From contig SKHU01000283.1 in the NCBI GenBank assembly GCA_007116755.1, positions 1 to 7,234 on the forward strand: a stretch of DNA of 7,234 nucleotides, read 5' to 3'. The translations under genes were made by a program, and so were the position numbers. Within the stretch, counting starts at the first letter, position 1. Every line of letters begins with the position of its first letter. The notes beneath the pieces are model-generated. The model worked only from the letters and a program-made list of their open reading frames with translations, did no database searches and was not told the origin of the DNA. Positions 5,510 through 7,234 of the stretch are shown here, in pieces. This DNA comes from Alphaproteobacteria bacterium. GTDB lineage: Bacteria; Pseudomonadota; Alphaproteobacteria; Micavibrionales; CSBR16-224.

Positions 5510-6879
5510 TGGAAGAAAACGGCAAAAACAACCATGTGCATATCGCAGGCGGCGGACTGGTCGGGCCGCTGGCGGCGATTTTTCTGGCGCGGCGCGGCAT
5601 AAAGGTTACGGTTTTTGAACGCCGCGCAGATCTGCGCAAAGGCGGTGTTCCGGCCGGACGTTCGATCAATCTGGCGCTGACCGCACGCGGGCTTCAGGCA
5701 TTGGAACGCGCGGGACTGAAAGACAAAGTGATGGAGATTACCCTCCCGATGAAGGGGCGCATGGTGCATGATACGGACGGCAAGACGCAGCTGCAGCCCT
5801 ACGGCCAGAAAGATACGGAGGTGATCTACGCCGCCTCGCGCGGGTTGTTGAATGCGATGCTGCTCGACGCGGCGGAGGCGGAGGAGAATATTACACTTCT
5901 GTTCGACCAGCGCTGCACCGGATGCGATCTGCAGGACGGCACGCTGTATTTCACCGATGAAAATTCCGGCGCACAAAGCACCGTCTCCGCCGATGCGGTG
6001 CTGGCGGCGGACGGTGCATGGTCGGCCGTGCGCCGCACCATGCTGGAGAGCGTGCCGAATTTCAACTATGCGCAAAATTTTCAGGATTACGGCTATAAGG
6101 AGCTGGAAATTCCCGCAGGGCCGAACGGCACGTTTCTGCTGGAGCAAAACGCGCTGCATATCTGGCCGCGCAAATCCTATATGCTGATCGCACTGCCCAA
6201 TACGGACGGCAGTTTTACCTGCACGCTGTTTTACCCCTATAAAGGCGAAAACAGTTTCGAAAGTTTGACAACGCCCGAAGACGTCACCGCATTTTTCCGC
6301 CGCGATTTTCCCGATGCCGCCGATCTGATGCCGGATCTGACGGAGGAGTTTTTCGACAACCCGACCGGCGCGCTGGTGACGGTGAAATGCAGCCCGTGGC
6401 ATCACGGGAAAACCTGCCTGATCGGCGATGCGGCACATGCGATCGTGCCGTTTTTTGCGCAAGGCATGAACAGCGGTTTTGAGGATTGCCTTATATTGGA
6501 TGATCTGCTGGCCGCACGCGGCACCGCGCCCGACTGGCCTACCCTGTTTGCGGAATTTAAAACACGGCGCAAACCCAATACGGATGCGATTGCCGATATG
6601 GCGGTGGAGAATTTTATCGAGATGCGCGATCTTGTCACCGACCCGCATTTCCTGCTGAAAAAAGAGATCGGCTTCGCGCTGGAAAAGCGCTGGCCCGACC
6701 GTTTTGTGCCGCGCTATACGATGGTGATTTTTCGCCCCGATATCCCCTATGACGAAGCGCGCCGCCGCAGCATCGCACAGGACGGCGTGCTTGAAGAACT
6801 CTGCCGCGGCATCAAAAGCGCCGATGATATAGACTGGGAAAAAGCCGATGCGCTGCTGCGCGATCTTGATACCGGGTAA
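5509..6879 (+). CDS. kmo: Kynurenine 3-monooxygenase (FAD-dependent)
   Basis: KMO hydroxylates L-kynurenine to 3-hydroxykynurenine using NADPH and oxygen. It belongs to the class A flavin aromatic hydroxylases. The 456-aa protein starts with the FAD-binding motif GGGLVG (14-19) and an acidic residue, Glu37, closing the Rossmann unit. RSINLAL (51-57) is a KMO hallmark, the DG motif is Asp168-Gly169, and GDAAHAIVPFFAQGMN (306-321) is the second FAD/ribityl motif. Arg84, Tyr98, Phe236, Asn368 and Tyr403 line up with the substrate-binding residues of the Pseudomonas fluorescens enzyme as I remember them. Unlike mitochondrial KMO there is no C-terminal membrane anchor; the end is short, charged and soluble, as in other bacterial forms. 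It overlaps kynU by one base (TGATG). The symbol kmo follows common usage; some bacterial annotations use another name. Confidence 0.96.
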   Translation: MEENGKNNHVHIAGGGLVGPLAAIFLARRGIKVTVFERRADLRKGGVPAGRSINLALTARGLQALERAGLKDKVMEITLPMKGRMVHDTDGKTQLQPYGQKDTEVIYAASRGLLNAMLLDAAEAEENITLLFDQRCTGCDLQDGTLYFTDENSGAQSTVSADAVLAADGAWSAVRRTMLESVPNFNYAQNFQDYGYKELEIPAGPNGTFLLEQNALHIWPRKSYMLIALPNTDGSFTCTLFYPYKGENSFESLTTPEDVTAFFRRDFPDAADLMPDLTEEFFDNPTGALVTVKCSPWHHGKTCLIGDAAHAIVPFFAQGMNSGFEDCLILDDLLAARGTAPDWPTLFAEFKTRRKPNTDAIADMAVENFIEMRDLVTDPHFLLKKEIGFALEKRWPDRFVPRYTMVIFRPDIPYDEARRRSIAQDGVLEELCRGIKSADDIDWEKADALLRDLDTG

Positions 6880-6886
6880 AACAGCG

Positions 6887-6926
6887 TAAAAAAAAGAAAC
6901 AGCCGCCTGACAAGTCAGGACGGCTG
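6887..6926 (-). terminator. Rho-independent terminator of the pentapeptide-repeat gene
   Basis: An 11-bp stem pairs CAGCCG-CCTGA (6900-6910) with TCAGG-A-CGGCTG (6915-6926), with loop CAAG and one bulged A at 6920. On the minus strand the stem is followed by TTTCTTTTTTTTACG, a proper T-tract, so it terminates transcription coming from the pentapeptide gene that ends at 6965. On the plus strand the stem is followed by CTTCGCCGGG with no T-tract, so it is not a standard terminator for KMO, although the hairpin may still protect the 3' end of the kyn mRNA. Confidence 0.82.
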
Positions 6927-6964
6927 CTTCGCCGGGGTTGGGTAACTTTTAAAAAATCTTCTGC

Positions 6965-7234
6965 TTACTTTAAGCGCGGGCGGATTTGATCCATTTTCTT
7001 GGCCGCTTTTTCATCCGTCGGACGGCCGGAGGGCAAAATCATCGGCTTGCCCGCCATCAGATCAATCTGTTCCGGCGTAATCTCGGCATTGCGCAGATCC
7101 GCACCGTGCACCGGTGCCGTCGCCGTTTCCGCGCCGGTAAAGTCCGCGCGCTGCAAAACCGCATGGCTAAAATCCGCACCGATCAGATTGCTGTTGTTGA
7201 ATTTTGCCCCCGTCAAATTGCTCCAGCGGAAATC
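6965..7234 (-). CDS. Pentapeptide-repeat protein, 3' part only
   Basis: The C-terminal 89 residues of a gene that enters from the right edge are visible. They read in five-residue units with the A(D/N)LxX pattern, for example NLTGA, NLIGA, DFSHA, DFTGA and DLRNA, which fold as a right-handed quadrilateral beta-helix. One unit (ETATA) is poorer. After the repeats the tail has the form ITPEQI...G.P..LPSGRPT, a closing segment often seen in cytoplasmic pentapeptide proteins, and ends in a lysine-rich stretch. A TTG at 7216 is in frame but is not a convincing start, because six more codons upstream to the edge (DFRWSN) continue the repeat. Function cannot be assigned from repeats alone. The gene is convergent with KMO, 85 bp apart, with its terminator between them. 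Confidence 0.85.
   Translation of the reverse strand, partial: DFRWSNLTGAKFNNSNLIGADFSHAVLQRADFTGAETATAPVHGADLRNAEITPEQIDLMAGKPMILPSGRPTDEKAAKKMDQIRPRLK

Noticed and set aside
4193..6648. Two long minus-strand frames (418 and 400 codons) opposite kynU and kmo.
   Set aside because: They mirror well-recognised genes on the plus strand. Such antisense frames are common in GC-rich coding DNA, and their translations show no domain pattern.

Overview
This window is bacterial DNA of moderately high GC, densely coded, with two divergent gene blocks back to back. A flagellar export gene (flhA) implies a motile or flagellated bacterium. The FlhA sequence, the gene packing and the codon style fit a proteobacterium, perhaps an alphaproteobacterium, but no rRNA or other lineage marker is present, so that placement is a guess.

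Left block, minus strand, reading right to left from about 3278. flhA (705 aa, complete) encodes the inner-membrane component of the flagellar type III export gate. Twenty bases after its stop comes a TMEM43-family membrane protein that uses a TTG start behind a strong Shine-Dalgarno sequence. After about 110 bp holding a dRS3/REP-like palindrome, a third gene appears to start at 22 and leaves the window after seven codons.

Right block, plus strand, 3429-6879. This is a tight three-gene kynurenine operon: a KynB-type cyclase-family hydrolase (probable N-formylkynurenine formamidase), kynureninase (KynU) and kynurenine 3-monooxygenase (KMO). The genes overlap by 4 bp and 1 bp, so translation is probably coupled. 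Together they would take N-formylkynurenine to kynurenine, then 3-hydroxykynurenine, then 3-hydroxyanthranilate plus alanine. This is the central part of the tryptophan-to-quinolinate (de novo NAD) route. The first enzyme (tryptophan or indoleamine dioxygenase) and the 3-hydroxyanthranilate dioxygenase are not in the window.

The 150-bp region between the two blocks (3279-3428) carries candidate divergent promoters whose -10 elements overlap, and a perfect 17-bp palindrome just upstream of the kyn genes that could be an operator. At the right end, the 3' part of a pentapeptide-repeat gene runs in on the minus strand, convergent with KMO. A rho-independent terminator oriented for the pentapeptide gene separates them.

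I do not see a CRISPR array, insertion sequence, tRNA or rRNA, and nothing that clearly amounts to a new system. The most unusual points are the variant metal motif of the formamidase, the short TMEM43 protein paired with flhA, and the structured divergent promoter region.
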